Shown in pieces: positions 12,266-24,580 of a DNA stretch of 64,000 nucleotides; position 1 is the stretch's first letter, and each line of letters starts with the position of its first letter. Made by a program: the position numbers and the translations under genes. This stretch comes from Leucaena leucocephala (taxonomy: Eukaryota > Streptophyta > Magnoliopsida > Fabales > Fabaceae). The notes below the pieces were generated by a model. It saw only the letters and a program-made list of their open reading frames with translations. It was not told the DNA's origin and did not search any database. Location: contig CM073551.1 in assembly GCA_037074615.1 (NCBI GenBank), positions 22,071,750-22,135,749 on the forward strand, in the 5' to 3' direction.

Positions 12266-13330
12266 AAAGCTTTCTACTCTGTAGTCATCTGATATTCGCT
12301 ATATGCTCTGCTTTCTATGGTCCTGTTTATATGGGAAGCAGTAGACATTTCACATAGTTCAATGAGTACTTGTAAAGTTAGTGACATGATGGAATTTGAG
12401 AGGCTAAGCAGAATGTTACTGCTCCATCTTATTGTGTCTCGATCTTGAGAATCTGAAAACATGAGAATGAAACGAGTGTGAAAACAGGATTTTGTCGGTA
12501 GTTTTGAAGCAAAACAAGGGTGTATGTAAAGTAGAAGGGGTGTTGATTTCAACTAAAATTAAAAAGATGATAAATAAAGAATGTGAACCGCAACAAAACT
12601 CTCAAATAATAAAACATTTCATTTCATTCCATTACGTCTCACATCACTTCATTTTATTTCCATTAATGTCCGTTTAGCTCTATTTCATAGTAAAGTCTCA
12701 ACGCTAAAGTCCGTTCAGACTTCAGACAGCTTTCGCCATTGTTGCGCAGCACAATCATACGCAACAAAACACCGCTAAGCTGATCGGAAAATAATAGGGA
12801 GAAAGATATGAGCGATTTTACTTCTTTTTTATTTACTCACTTCAATATGCTTCCTAATATCAAAAATTACCAACACCTGATCTTCCTCCATCACAGTCAC
12901 CACCCATCTTCAACAATGCATTCTTCCTCGGTTCTGGTAGTAGCAGACTATAAATTGAAGGGGCTAGCTTATCAACAGGGATTGAGACCAACAAAATGGG
13001 ATAATCTCTCACACTAGTAAATCAAAGTTTGAATTCTCAACAGGAGATATCTCCATAATGCTGGACAGTATTTAAAAAAAAATTACCTACTAAGATGCTA
13101 GCTTAGATCCAGCCCATTAATGGGCTTGGCCGGTTTAGTAGTTAGGGGTATAGGTTCAGGCCTAACTTGTTTGAGCCCACACTTTGCTGCACCCAGCAAG
13201 CCCACCTAAGATTCTGTTTGGTTTCGGCCTCCATTTTAGGCCCTGAATCGGAATGGGTAACCGTATTTTCAGTTGCCCAACGGTTATGCCATACAAATAG
13301 AGTAAAACTAAATCCTCTCGGCCTCGTCAT
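12266..13330. other. LHCB4 3' flank, shared with the right block
   Basis: 3' UTR and intergenic DNA, matched in inverse by about 61,790-62,770. The inner part (12,950-13,140) has a possible SINE relic, with AGTTTGAATTCTC resembling a box B, also found in the right block and therefore older than the duplication. No gene seen. Confidence 0.6.
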
Positions 13331-13988
13331 CCCTGCATCAGTTACTCGAATATTGGAGTTTTGGCGCCGGCATCAACCTGAGCTGACCGTCTTCTCTTCC
13401 CACTCTCTCTCCTTCGCTATCCGGTAATATCTCATTATTGCCTCCATCTCAGATCTCATTTTCCCATTTCGATACACGTTATTCATGGTTAATGGTGATG
13501 ACATGTTTTGGTGGATGGTGTCATCCAATTTCCCGATTACTGGGGAACTTAATTTTCTTAAAGAGAAAATTGAGTCAGTATTCCTATCTTGACCGAGATA
13601 CAAGATGGCTCATTGATTTATCTCTTGATCTTCTGTGCTGAGTATCTTACTAGTTTCTGACTATCTGGAAAGTTAAAAGTTCCGTGATGAAACATCGCTG
13701 CTTCTTAAAAATTGTTTACATGCTTGCTTATGTGAAATCTTCTACTTAATCGTTTCTGTTCCTCAAGTTTTTTATTGTTTCCTACGTCATGGTTTTAATT
13801 TTCATGCTTTTGCCTTCATGGTGATTGATAGAAAGCCTGAGAAAATGATGCTGGGTTGATTAATGTTGAAATGTAGGAAAAAGATGGATAAATGATGTTT
13901 CCATGATTTTTTCCCCTTTAAGTCAACTGAATATTTGGCCTGCATAAATGAGCAACTTGGAAGTCTGTTGAATATGAGCTCGAAACTG
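13331..13988 (+). pseudogene. IMP2 promoter/5' leader remnant, coding exons lost
   Basis: Matches in inverse the DNA upstream of the IMP2 gene in the right block (about 59,655-60,345), including the promoter/leader TTCGCTATCCGGTAATATC and the following leader or intron sequence. The match ends at about 13,988, before any protein-coding exon (coding begins at the equivalent of 59,222). A PAC exon fragment follows at once. This copy therefore cannot encode IMP2. Confidence 0.75.
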
Positions 13989-14157
13989 TGACATCCTGCA
14001 CAAATTTAAACTTGTTACTCTTTATGTTCCTTTCCTGTGAGTTCTTATTGTTTGTCTTATAATGCAGACTGAGATCTTGAAACACGAGGCTTCTCCTGCA
14101 ATGAGGTTGCTAAATGACCTTTTGATGATGCATCATGGCTTTCATGAACAAGAGTGA
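13989..14157 (+). pseudogene. Ectopic copy of PAC intron 5/exon 6
   Basis: About 169 bases nearly identical to 8672-8840 in the same window: the end of PAC intron 5, the acceptor TATAATGCAG, and the first 30 codons of exon 6. I count about five differences. The copy stops inside the exon at AAGAGTG and is followed by unrelated sequence. The flanks are the IMP2 leader remnant on one side and unique DNA on the other, so it is filler at a rearrangement breakpoint and not an exon of a working gene. Confidence 0.85.
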
Positions 14158-15171
14158 CCTTTTATTTGTAGATTCCAGCCACCTTAACCACAAGCAATCC
14201 TACTGGCTGTGCTATAAGTTTTGCCACCACCCTACCCATTAACGTCTATATGTTCATTATTATCATTTTCTTATCTTTCAGTCACACCACTCTTTATGTC
14301 CACTAACAAAATAGCGTCAAATATTCTGCAAGAGGCGTTTTAATACCCACTAAGGGATGCACTCCAAAGTCCAAACAAAGTAAGACAATTAAAAGGGGAG
14401 GAGAAACACTCACATAATAGCCGCCAAAGTGGAAGCTCGCTGCCGTCAGCAAGAATGAAGGCGAACGACGAAGTGGCCGCTCACTGCTTCAGTAGTGGAT
14501 GCTCGCTAGTTGAGACGCTCGCAGGGATGGGGAGAGACGGATATTGGATACGCACGAATTGCCAGGGGTTTCAGACTCAGACTTGACAGTGAGCTCTCTC
14601 GAGCTCAAAAGTATTCATTACACTTCCTATCTTAAAAACATATTGAGCTCTTTACTATCATCTTCGGTCTTAAAAAAAAATTAGTTAAATTAATTATTTA
14701 TAATTATATTTTTTAAAATACTATATTTGATTATAATCCTATTAATGAAAACTCCTTTTAATATATATAGGATAGTTTGTGAAAATTTTCTAATTATAAG
14801 ATACAAAATAGACTAAAATCTTATATTTAAAATAAAATAATTTTTTAATTAGCCCCTAATTTTATAATCAAATTATTTGACTAGTTCAAATTGGACATGT
14901 TTTGTTTTTTGAGCAAAGGGTCAAATTCGATATTATCAAGTTGAATTGTAAATGTTTTTTTTTTTGCACATAGATTTAAAGTTAAAATTTTATATTTAAA
15001 TAACTAAAATCGTTTCCCTTGAACTAATACTATTGATAGCAGTATAACTAAAATTTTGGCTTCAGTGGTTTCATAATAAAAACTAAATAAAGCCCAAGAA
15101 TATGCTTAGAACTATGTTGGAATGGTTTTATAACCGTATTTTTCAAAATGTAGGTATGTTTTCTTTCTTTC

Positions 15172-15204
<33 letters not shown>

Positions 15205-16380
15205 TTGCCAAATTTTATATGGGTACTTGACCCCAACCTACAAAAGGTTGTCGTACTCAATCAATTATCTTAAATAAGTAAGATCTATCTTTCAGACTAA
15301 GGGTGTGTGTTTGGTACTTTGGTTTAAAAATTAATTTTAGGCAAAAATTAAGTTTAAAATTTTTTTACACAAACAACTATTTTTGTTCAAAACTTCGATC
15401 CTCTCTATCATATCTCTCTTCTATCTTTTCTACTATCTCTCATCTTTCCTCTCTACCCTCTCTCCTCTCTTCTCTTCACCCACTCTTCTCTCTTCTCTAT
15501 TCCCCACCATCTCTCCTCTCTCCTCTTTTTAATAAAATATATCTTTTTTAATAATTTACCTTCTTAAAAGGTCATTTTAAAAATAATTATCTAAACACTT
15601 ATTTTTTCAAAATCACTTTTTCTCAAAATCTATTTTTCCCAAAATCTATTCTCTAGAATCTATTATTCTTAGAATCTATTCTCAAAAGTTAATCTAAACT
15701 AAACGGGTATAAAACAAAATTGTCCGACTAAGATTTCTCTAACTGGAACTTTATTAGAAACCATTGGATGTAATGAATGGCTAGGATTTCTCTAAAGGCA
15801 ACTTGTCCTTTTGGTCCCGCGAATGCACTGAATCAGACTTGGGGAGGGTCATTGCAGTTAATTATTTTAAATTACATAATAGTAACTTGGGCTCACTCAT
15901 TGAAATATCCAATTTTATTGTATAATAATAAAAAGGCTAGTTATTCGCCACCAAAATTCTTTTGTGCTCTTCGAATAATGCTCCAGAAAGGAGGAATGAA
16001 TTTCTCTACGCAAACTTTAATATTTCAACATATTTATTTCTGCATTTTAAATTTAGTAAAATATTAATTAAAGAATAAAAGAGAGAAAGAACTTCACGTA
16101 ATATTAATTACATATTTACTGTTAACTTTTACTGTAATTAAAATATAAGATTATTTTACATATATTAATCTTAAATTTTGTGAAAAAAAATTTAATCATT
16201 GTTTTGAATTGATGAAGGGCAATGAGAAGGAAATTATCCGGTGATTGACTGGAGATATATAAATCTTGGTCGTCTCATATAAAGTAGTATAAAGTTTTTA
16301 ATCATTTAATTAATTCTCAATTAATTATTGAAGGGGAATATTAAAATATCGTTACCGAATCTAGGCAACCGGCTGAGACA
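14158..16380. other. Intergenic DNA with a MITE and a TTA microsatellite
   Basis: AT-rich DNA without a supported gene. At 15,172-15,204 is a run of about ten ATT units. A C/T-rich MITE at 15,296-15,716 is listed separately. The part 14,400-14,600 is relatively GC-rich and could be an old coding relic, but I recognise no protein. Confidence 0.6.
15296..15716 (+). mobile_element. Pyrimidine-core MITE, copy 1
   Basis: Begins with GTGTGTGTTTGG and ends near AATCTAAACTAAAC. The core is a long run of CTCTC/TCTCCTCTC, and the right part has ATTATCTAAACACTTATT followed by repeated CAAAATCTATT. The same layout occurs at about 31,795-32,283, 50,908-51,395 and (reverse) from 63,796 to the window end. 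The frame 15,303-15,551 is only the translated pyrimidine core. A non-autonomous DNA transposon family (hAT-like by its ends) is inferred. Confidence 0.65.
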
Positions 16381-17443
16381 GGCTAAAATCCCCTTCCCCA
16401 TTTGACTTGTGTTGGCGACAAAGTTCCCCCGACCCACCGGCTGGTCCGGTTGCTTTATCAAATTCCCTGGCTACTCGGTCGTAGACCTTCTCTATTGTTA
16501 TTTTCTGTCTGGTACTTTCTTCCTCTGATTCTAGCCTCTGCTTGTTCCTGTTTGGTTCTGCTTCACGTTCAAGCTCCTCTTTTCTTCTTCTTCCTCCTCT
16601 TCTTTTCCAGGGTAACCCTTTTCTTCCATATCTGTGCTTCGTGCTGTTTCTCTTAGCTTGTGTTTCTGTTTGGTAGATGTGAAAAGTCAAAGCTGGATTT
16701 TTTTTCAATATTTTTTGTTATTTTTCACAATAATTTTAAAGAAAATGGTGAGTTATGAGGATAAAAGTTGTATGTTTGTTTATGTTGCTCGAACTCTGAC
16801 TCGTTGGCTTTCTTATATCCCCATTTTCCGACCCCTTAAACCTTTCACTGTTGATTAGGTCTATGCTGATTGTTGTTGATCACATGCTTCTTTCTCTGGA
16901 TTTCCTCTATGTATAGTTTCTTTTTTCTGATGGGAGGCCTGCAATTTTGTCTGTGTATGTATTATGATGTGGCTACAGATTACAATGAATTCTTACTCCC
17001 AACTTCTAAAGCACTGATATTTTGATGGGTGTTCAACGCTCCTATTAGATGTGAAATGTTACTTATGGTATTCAAGCATTATACGTTTTTTCAAGTTAAA
17101 GAACACTCCATGAAATTATTGAGCCATACCTTTTGATTAATAATTTATCCAAATAATTGGTCAAGCACAATGATGTGATGCACTTGGTGAAATAAGGTTT
17201 GTTGTTGTTGTTGATGTATCCACATCAGGATCAGTTCTTAACTCTAAACATGCGAATTTATGTAGATATTTGGGCAGCTTGCCACATTTGTAACATGTCA
17301 GTGTATTTAGGAGAATTTATTCAAACTGACATAATCTTGCAACCAATTTTATTTTAAGGTTATCTATGTGTTCTCCCTTTTTATTTGGATTTTTTCTAAT
17401 TTTTTCCCTCCAACTTTCTAACTCCAATTCAAGAACTTCAACA
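16381..17443 (+). promoter_or_regulatory. HMGB promoter and 5' leader
   Basis: Pyrimidine-rich leader around 16,460-16,610 with a likely donor at TTCCAG|GTAACC (about 16,611), followed by an intron-like T-rich stretch up to the HMGB start codon. No long plus-strand frame links to a known family. A leader intron is inferred, as is common in plant HMGB genes. Confidence 0.45.
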
Positions 17444-19047
17444 ATGAAGAGTGGCAAAGGGAAGGGAGCAGTAAAGAACTCTAAGGAATCACTGAAGCCT
17501 GTCCATGACAGGTTAGTACGTTGTATCATTTTACTTAATGTGAATAAAGTTAGGGCATTCTTATTTCCATGAGTTTGTATCTTCTTGTCCAAAAGGATGA
17601 TTTTTTTTGCTTATATCTAAAAAGTTCATTTGTATCTGATTACACATACTTGATGGTGCAAACAACTGTTACAGGAATATTGTAGTGATGGAACATATAT
17701 ATCTCTATTGTTTTCAGAAAGGTCGGAAAGCGAAAGGCTGCGGCTAAACCCGACAAAAGTAGTAAACGGCAAGCCAAGGCCAAGAAAGATCCCAACAAAC
17801 CAAAAAGACCGCCCAGTGCTTTCTTTGTTTTCCTGTTTGTGTCTCTGTCGCTGATCCTTTCTCTTTTAGCTGCCATGAAAACTGAAAGTATTTGAACTAT
17901 CTCCTTTTCTATATGACAGTGAGGAGTTCAGAGCAACCTTTAAGAAAGAAAATCCTAATGTGAAGGCAGTCTCAGCCGTAAGTTACATCTTAAATTTCTT
18001 TAACTTATTTACTGATACATTTCCTTATTGAATAACCATCTATTTTGCTTACTGTACTCTTTGATTGAAGGTTGGGAAAGCTGGAGGAGAGAAATGGAAA
18101 TCCATGTCTGAGGCTGTAAGCAGTTCAATCTTGGATACATAATTGCAAATTCTATTTTTGTTGGGTTTTGCTCTTCATCATGTGATACATTCAAATGAAC
18201 AGTAATTTTTTTGTTAGGTTTTGTCTATATTATAGCTTTATATAAGTGTTTCTTATATTGAGTTCTGCGGTATCTGTTTATAGTGATCTCACCATATCGA
18301 TGAAGGGATTTATTCTCTTACTGATTTCAATTTCTCTATTGGTCTGGAAGGAGAAAGCTCCATATGAAGCCAAGGCTGCGAAAAGGAAAGCTGAGTATGA
18401 AAAACTTATGAATGCTTATAATAAAAAGCAGGTGAGCACCTAGTGTGAGACTGAGATGGTCTGTTCTTTTTTCTGTTTTTGTTGCTTTGTTCATAGGCTT
18501 CACTTTCTATGATGTTCCCAGGCAAGCACAGCGGATGATGGAGGTGATGAATCAGACAGGTCCAAATCTGAAGTTCATGATGAAGATGAAGAGGTAGTCT
18601 CACTTCTTTCTTATTGATTTTTTCTTTTGATAAGTTTGTCTTTGTAAAAATAATCATGATTTTTGTTCTTGGACAAAAATTTGGGTATAATTAGGCGTCT
18701 TCTTTTGTGTTCCTGATAAAAGCGTAGCATATGGAGTTTTTCCCCAATAATGTAGTGGTCTATAATACCTTAGAAGCTTGATGCAAGTCTTGTCCATTAT
18801 TATTATGTATGCATTCTTTATGAATTATTAACAATAAAATCCGAAGAAGTTGGTAAAACAGGGAATCTTTTGGGGCATAGAATAAAGTTTGCGCTTTTAT
18901 GCATGGTTCATACCCGTTGGTGATGTTTCTTTGCGTGATGAAAGCTTAAAACCATATTGTTTGGCTTTTTTACTGTTATAGGAGGCACACCAAGAAGAAG
19001 AGGAGGATGATGAAGAAGAAGAAGACGAGGAGGAGGAGGATGACTGA
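17444..19047 (+). CDS. HMGB-type chromatin protein with an apparent +2 frameshift
   Basis: Exons 17,444-17,511, 17,718-17,836, 17,920-17,977, 18,071-18,115, 18,351-18,431, 18,522-18,593 and 18,982-19,047. Order: basic Lys-rich N-terminus, HMG box (KDPNKPKRPPSA; EEFRATFKKENPNVKAVSA; VGKAGGEKWKSMSEA; EKAPYEAKAAKRKAEYEK), then a long Glu/Asp tail ending DEEEEDD. This is the single-box plant HMGB1/2/3 layout, an abundant DNA-bending nuclear protein. All junctions are in phase except inside exon 2: after PPSA two extra bases (CT, around 17,819-17,822) break the expected FFVFL. As written the protein would be cut short. The splice sites and all other exons are intact, so I suspect either a base-call error in a CT-rich tract or a very recent lesion. 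Confidence 0.85.
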
Positions 19048-20030
19048 AATTTATGCTTTCAATTTGAATAATGATGTTTCATCGGTGGAAGTCTATTATA
19101 TATGTTGTTGTCTGTGCATACTTGTAGGCTACTTTTGAATGTTCTGTGCAGATGGAAAAAAACTGTCACTTGAGCTTCCCTCAAGTGTTAGTTATTGTAC
19201 TCTAATGTTTTCTTTTAAGCTTGTAGCCTGAAATGTGTTGGTCCTCAGTAACATATGTTTCCTTTTTGATCCACCGAGTGGCACTATTCAGCTCCACCTT
19301 TTGTACAAAAGGAAGTTGATATGAATGAAACACATCATTTTCACTTCACACAATGTTATCAGATGATCAAAGTTAAGTTGTACCGGCATTGTGAAGTATT
19401 TGAAGTATTTTTTTCAACTGAAGTCAGTATCTTAAATTAATTTTTAGTATATTTAGTACCTACAATATTTTTGTAGGAGCATTCTCTATATTAAATTTAA
19501 GGTGTTTATTGCTACCGAGAAAAATATTTTAAATATAAAATTGTACTTAAACTTTAAAATATTAATAGCTATAAGAAAAATATTTTACTGTCTTGAATAC
19601 TCTAAAATTTAGTTTATAATAGTGAATATTATTGGAAAAATATTAAATATATGATGGTGCTGTATGGTTCTTAACTTATAACAATTACTCCATTAAGGTC
19701 CTATTTGACAATATTTGCAAAGTTTGTTTCCAAGACGACGTTGGTAATTGAATCAGTGTTGAGGGTTTAAATGATGGTAACTTCATGAAAGTCTTATTTG
19801 ATTCTAAGGTATCGCAGGCAAAGGAAATAAAAATGGAAAAATAATTTTTTTATATGCCATTGAAGTACTAGTTGTGAGTAGTAAGGAAAAATAAGAAGGG
19901 AAAGGAAATGAAAATGGGAAAAGAGATTTTTTTTTTCTCATGATATATTAATATAATCTTTTGCAACTGACGCCAAAATACAAATACATTACATTTTTAT
20001 ATTAAATATAAATGTCATGTCTACGGGATT
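19048..20030. other. HMGB 3' flank and AT-rich intergenic DNA
   Basis: 3' UTR, then AT-rich sequence with several short repeats of the AAAATATTTTA kind between 19,430 and 19,650. I see no gene or clear element. Confidence 0.5.
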
Positions 20031-20700
20031 GCGTAGTGGCGAGACGACTTTAGAAGACACTACTAGGAAGGAAGAGGTGGGCGAATTTCTTTGCGCTGCC
20101 AATTGAAGAATGGTTTGAACAGAACCTCAAAAGGAGCAAAGGTATGTGGAATGATTGGAATATTATCTTTGCTGTTTGTGTATTGATGTTGGGGTCATGG
20201 AGGAATACAAGTATGTTTGAGGCTGATTTTCAAAGGCCGAGGGAGCTAGAAAGAGTAGTTTACAGTTATGTAAAAGAAGTAAGAGAAATGACTGATGATA
20301 AAGAAGGGAGATTGGATATTTGTATGCAGGTAAGGTGGGAGAAACCGGATGAAAGCTGGATCAAGTTAAATATTGATGGGGCTGTGGAGAGTAGCAACAA
20401 GATGGCAGGGTGTGGAGGGGTTGTTAGGGATCATAATGGCATATGGTTAGGGGGTTTCATTAAAAGGGTGGGAAGATGCAGTGTGGAAGATGCTGAGATG
20501 TGGGGGGTTGTTGTGTGGCGTGATGATGTTACAGAAATTTGAACAGCAAAGAGTAATCATTGAGATGAATTAGAAGATAGTAATTGAAAAAATGGATGCA
20601 ATGATTCTGAAAGGAGAAGGTAGTAGCAAATTTATGCAGGGTGAATGGTCTGATTTGCCAAGGATGGGAAGTGAAGACTAGTTTTACACTCAGGGAGGGA
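20031..20700 (+). mobile_element. LINE remnant with RNase H domain
   Basis: The frame 20,144-20,542 encodes WEKPDESWIKLNIDGAV, then GCGGVVRDHNGIWLGGF and SVEDAEMWGVV. This is the plant non-LTR retrotransposon RNase H (RVT_3) domain, with the catalytic Asp in NIDGA and Glu in EDAE. Just upstream another readable stretch resembles the linker FFALPIEEWF found between the zinc-knuckle and RNase H parts of such elements. Stops and frame loss follow after 20,540 and the reverse transcriptase is missing. A second LINE relic (zinc-knuckle part) lies at 57,250-57,420. Confidence 0.75.
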
Positions 20701-20834
20701 AATTACAATCATAGTACGTCCTTCAATCTTTTTTGCCGCCTCCTAATCATACAATGAGCATCATTCCATTTATTAGAATATAAGACTAAATAGATGAATG
20801 GCGCAATATCATGATCCTAGCATTTCCAATATAG

Positions 20835-21093
20835 TTAAGGGTCGGTTTGTTTAAAATTACGCAAATAATTTTAATTACATTTAACAACTAAATTGTTGAG
20901 AGAACATTATCCTAATCATGAAATTTTTGTAAAGAAAAAAAATCATTTTTAACTTTTATTTATGAGCTATTCTAAATAGCTTATTAAACCAACATAGCTT
21001 AAATTCTTTCAACAACTTTCTCTTACTTAGCCTAACTAAATCATCCTTTTTTTTTTGTTGCGTACACCTTTAATCTTAAACAAACCCCCTAAC
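20835..21093. mobile_element. Short MITE with GGTTTGTTTAA-type termini
   Basis: Left end GGGTCGGTTTGTTTAAAATTA and right end TCTTAAACAAACCCCCTA are imperfect inverted repeats about 255 bases apart. The inside is AT-rich and non-coding. A hAT-like non-autonomous element is inferred from the ends; target duplication not resolved. Confidence 0.5.
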
Positions 21094-21819
21094 TAAATAT
21101 AGATAAACTATTATAGCTCAGAACAGGATACTCTCAGTATCCTATTTTCTCATTCTGTCAGAATCAAATCTCCACCATCAAATTCAAATATCAACAGTTT
21201 AGATTTAATATTTTATTTTTGGATCTGATGATAGAGAATAGATTCTGAGATAAATATAGAGAGGAAAGATGCATCTTGCCGACTTTACCAGAAGCTAAAT
21301 TGCTATGTTATCACAGTGCAGCTATCTATGTACAATGTTCTGAACACATTCCTGAATTCTCAAACCTAGACATGGTGTTTGAAGAAAATCTTTATCTGAG
21401 AATCAAACAAAGGAAATGAAGGTGGTAAACAACCATAGCCCTTATATAAAAATTTAACAAATGAGGACTTAACATTTCAACTCAATGATTTTATTGGAAT
21501 CAAGTCAAACGGGTATAGCATTGGGTTGTGATTCCCAAGTTATATACAGCTTGAGAAAAGAACAACAGTGGAGTAATTTGAGCATTTGCTAATCTAAGTT
21601 GTTAAATAAAATTGTAATATATTGAGTGATATAAAAAACTTTTTCCTACTTAATGCATAGTTCCTCCGAAGGACATAATTCTATGGAAGAACCTAATACC
21701 AAACACCTGAAACTACAATCAACTTTTTTCTTTTTAAATCAGAAATCTGAGGACAAACTTAGAACTATTTACAGATGTGAGTTTTGAAGTTCAGAATAGG
21801 TTTGCTTTAATTGGCTCTC
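21094..21819. other. Intergenic DNA and AIRP2-like 3' flank
   Basis: AT-rich sequence with no recognisable gene. The last part (about 21,600-21,819) is likely the 3' UTR of the minus-strand RING gene. Confidence 0.5.
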
Positions 21820-24191
21820 TCACCAGCGGACAGGATGAGACATGAATATTGGATCTGGAACAAGAAGAGGCAGCTTTTCAATGTACACGAATAACCTCTT
21901 TAAATTCTCCCTTGTGATTGAGGCCATGTCATCTATCTCATTGTTGCTCATGTACACCCAAAGGTCGCCAGAATTCACTCTTTTCAGACTGTCCCGGCAG
22001 AAAGGGCAAGACTGAGATCGTGCATGCCTAAACCAGTGGCAGTATTATATGCTTTAGAAGTGAAGCAGCCATAAAAATGACAAAGGAAATCCGATTGCAA
22101 CAAGATAAGTGAATATAACTGAAACCAGTGAGGAAGAATATGAAAGTAACGAAAAAATCTGATATAAACGTTTGATATTAACTGAATTCAGCTATGACAT
22201 ACTTGTAAGTTTAATCAAGATCGGGTAGGCCAATCACTTTTTTTCTAAATCTCTGATTAAAAAAAAAAACTTTATCTTTGCTCAATATGATAACAAGGGC
22301 ATTTCAGAAGCACAGCTTTGCCCAAGCATATTTCCAAAAAGGAGGTCCTAAAACTTCTGCTCAGTTTACAAAATCATATGTCTTAAAAGGAAACTCTGAA
22401 GGGAAAATCTCAGGAGGAATAGATTCTTTCTTTAATATTCAGTTCCATTTCTCCAATATTTAGATTATGTAATTTAGATGTGGGAGGACAAAATATGATG
22501 CATCGTATGAAGATGAAAATTCTAGAATGTTAAAATTTGCTTACCAATCTCGATAGCATTTCATGCACATTGAGTGATTGCAATTGGGCAATACAATCTT
22601 GCTGTTCATCTCCATGCAAATACCACATTCTTCCTCTCTCTCTATGTCAATTTCAGAATGCTTTCCTTTGATGACTACAGGTTTTGACTTATACTTAGTA
22701 GCACATATTTCTTTTTGTTTTCTGTCTTCTACATCAGTAATTCCTCTGTGGAGTTGCAATAAAGAGGGAAAGATCGCGCCTGTCATTAAAGAGATTAAAG
22801 GTAACCATCATAGCCCACTTATGAATATATGACACAGTTTAAAGCAATTGACAGTTATTTTTCAGTATATGACTGCACTTACAATAGAACTCTTTCAAAC
22901 TGGCTTTTCTTTCGTAAATGGACATTGTTGTCTTACCATCCTCGTATGCCTGTAAAAAAGTCCAATGTTTTGTAAAAAGTAGCATTTGTTTATATTGGGC
23001 TGTTTATGTGAAAATGCACCTTGTATATGAGAATTCTAAGCAATCCCAAGGCTCCGGCAAGGTGACAATCAGTCCACTGAACCAGAAAAAGAAAAAATTG
23101 AGCTGCTGGACTGTAGGATAATCTCATTTGGATGCAGGCACCATCATAATCTCTCGGATAATCAGAAGCTCTGTATAACATATTATGCGCAACGAAAAGG
23201 TTTTAAAACACTAGAAAAGAAGGGACATTTTATTCTTCTTCTACTTGAGAAATTTGTACTATTAAAACACCAATGCAGTAACATAGAGTATAAATAGATG
23301 CAATTCATAACAGAATATCACTGATAACTGCTAAGCACTCAAATTTTAAACAGGCACAGAAAAGTTTCTTTATCTCCTTAATGAGGATTTGCAACCAAAA
23401 AGGAATCCTTACTGAGGTTGAAGCTTGAGTTGCCTCTCAAAATTTTTATCCTCGAGAAGTATGTTAAGATTCAGTCACGTGAAAATTCAAACACATCTCA
23501 TATTGTATACTAGTCAAGTGTTTCTCTCTTCTTCAGAACAGTCATATAACGCCATAATCCTAACAACTCCTTCAAAACTGAAAAGTCAAATTTGCTGCGG
23601 AAAATGTAAGAAAATTAATAAAAAAGACAAATCTCCAGAAGTAAGATATTGCCTGTTCTATAACAATAACTAATAATTAATAATTAATCCATAGTGCCAT
23701 AGTTCCTCACCACAACTATTTCAGTCCCCAAAACTTGATTGCTTTCTCTTCTTCTTCCCCACCAAAAACTCAAACAAACCCAACTTTAGAAACCAAGTTC
23801 TAATTTTAGATGTAACCCCGTAGCACTCGATGGGGGAAAAACAAACAGATAAGATTTTCTATGACGTTATAACTAGGAACAACCAACCAAAGATGATATC
23901 TGGAAAAATTTACACCCAACTTCCCATGTCATAATCCTAAAACACAAAACAATGCAAGAGACCAGCAATTCATCATCTTCCTCAAAGTCTCAGAAAATTT
24001 CCATTTGGTATAACATCCAAAATCACATAATACAACACCCATATTTATAAAACAAAATTCTTACATAAATACAGAGGCAAGGTGGGTGAGGGAGGGAGAA
24101 GAAGAAGATGATGATGAAGAAATTACAGAGTATTGGCGAACTGGATATCAGCTTCAAGAGCCTTGAGGGAATCCTTGAAAGACTTGCGCAT
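21820..24191 (-). CDS. AIRP2-like RING E3 ubiquitin ligase (5 exons, 241 aa)
   Basis: On the minus strand the exons are 24,191-24,127, 23,170-23,020, 22,949-22,883, 22,779-22,545 and 22,027-21,820; all phases fit. It starts MRKSFKDSLKALEADIQFAN, followed by the conserved block QMRLSYSPAAQFFLFLVQWT and GALGLLRILIYK. The C3HC4 RING ligands are Cys146, Cys149, Cys161, His163, Cys166, Cys169, Cys180 and Cys183. The tail SLKRVNSGDLWVY is typical. The whole architecture matches Arabidopsis AIRP2, a cytosolic RING ligase acting positively in abscisic acid and drought responses; that role is transferred by similarity only. Likely a UBE2-type E2 partner. The 5' leader and promoter lie above 24,192. 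Confidence 0.9.
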
Positions 24192-24580
24192 TTTTTCTTC
24201 TTCGTTTCGTTATTCAACAAGATCCCATTCAGAACTCACAGAAGACGATATTCTCACTAAAAACAGGTAAACGCACAGCAGAACCTAGAAATTGCATGAT
24301 CCCAAGCGTTAATCCTCGTTTTCCGGTGGAAATAATCCCACGAAAGAAACAGAGGAATCGAATTCGACAGGAAATTTGGCTGGGTGAGAAAGATGGAGGA
24401 TTCTATTAAGAGCGAGGGAGAAGAGACTGAGAGTGGGATTTGCTGGGGTTTCGCTTACAGCACACGTAACTCCTACACAAACCTCGTCAGCTAATCCAAT
24501 AACACTCTTAACTAAAACTGCACCGAAAGAGAGTAAAAGATCCGAAGATATATTCTTCAATTACGCAAATGCCCTTCCCT
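24192..24580 (-). promoter_or_regulatory. 5' leader and promoter of the AIRP2-like gene
   Basis: Purine/pyrimidine-rich leader directly upstream of the minus-strand ATG at 24,191. A plus-strand frame here (24,433-24,639) has no family match. Exact transcription start not visible. Confidence 0.4.

Noticed and set aside
15172..15204. ATT repeat array considered as a possible CRISPR-like or satellite repeat
   Set aside because: Simple trinucleotide microsatellite; no spacers and no larger unit. No CRISPR is expected or seen in this eukaryotic window.
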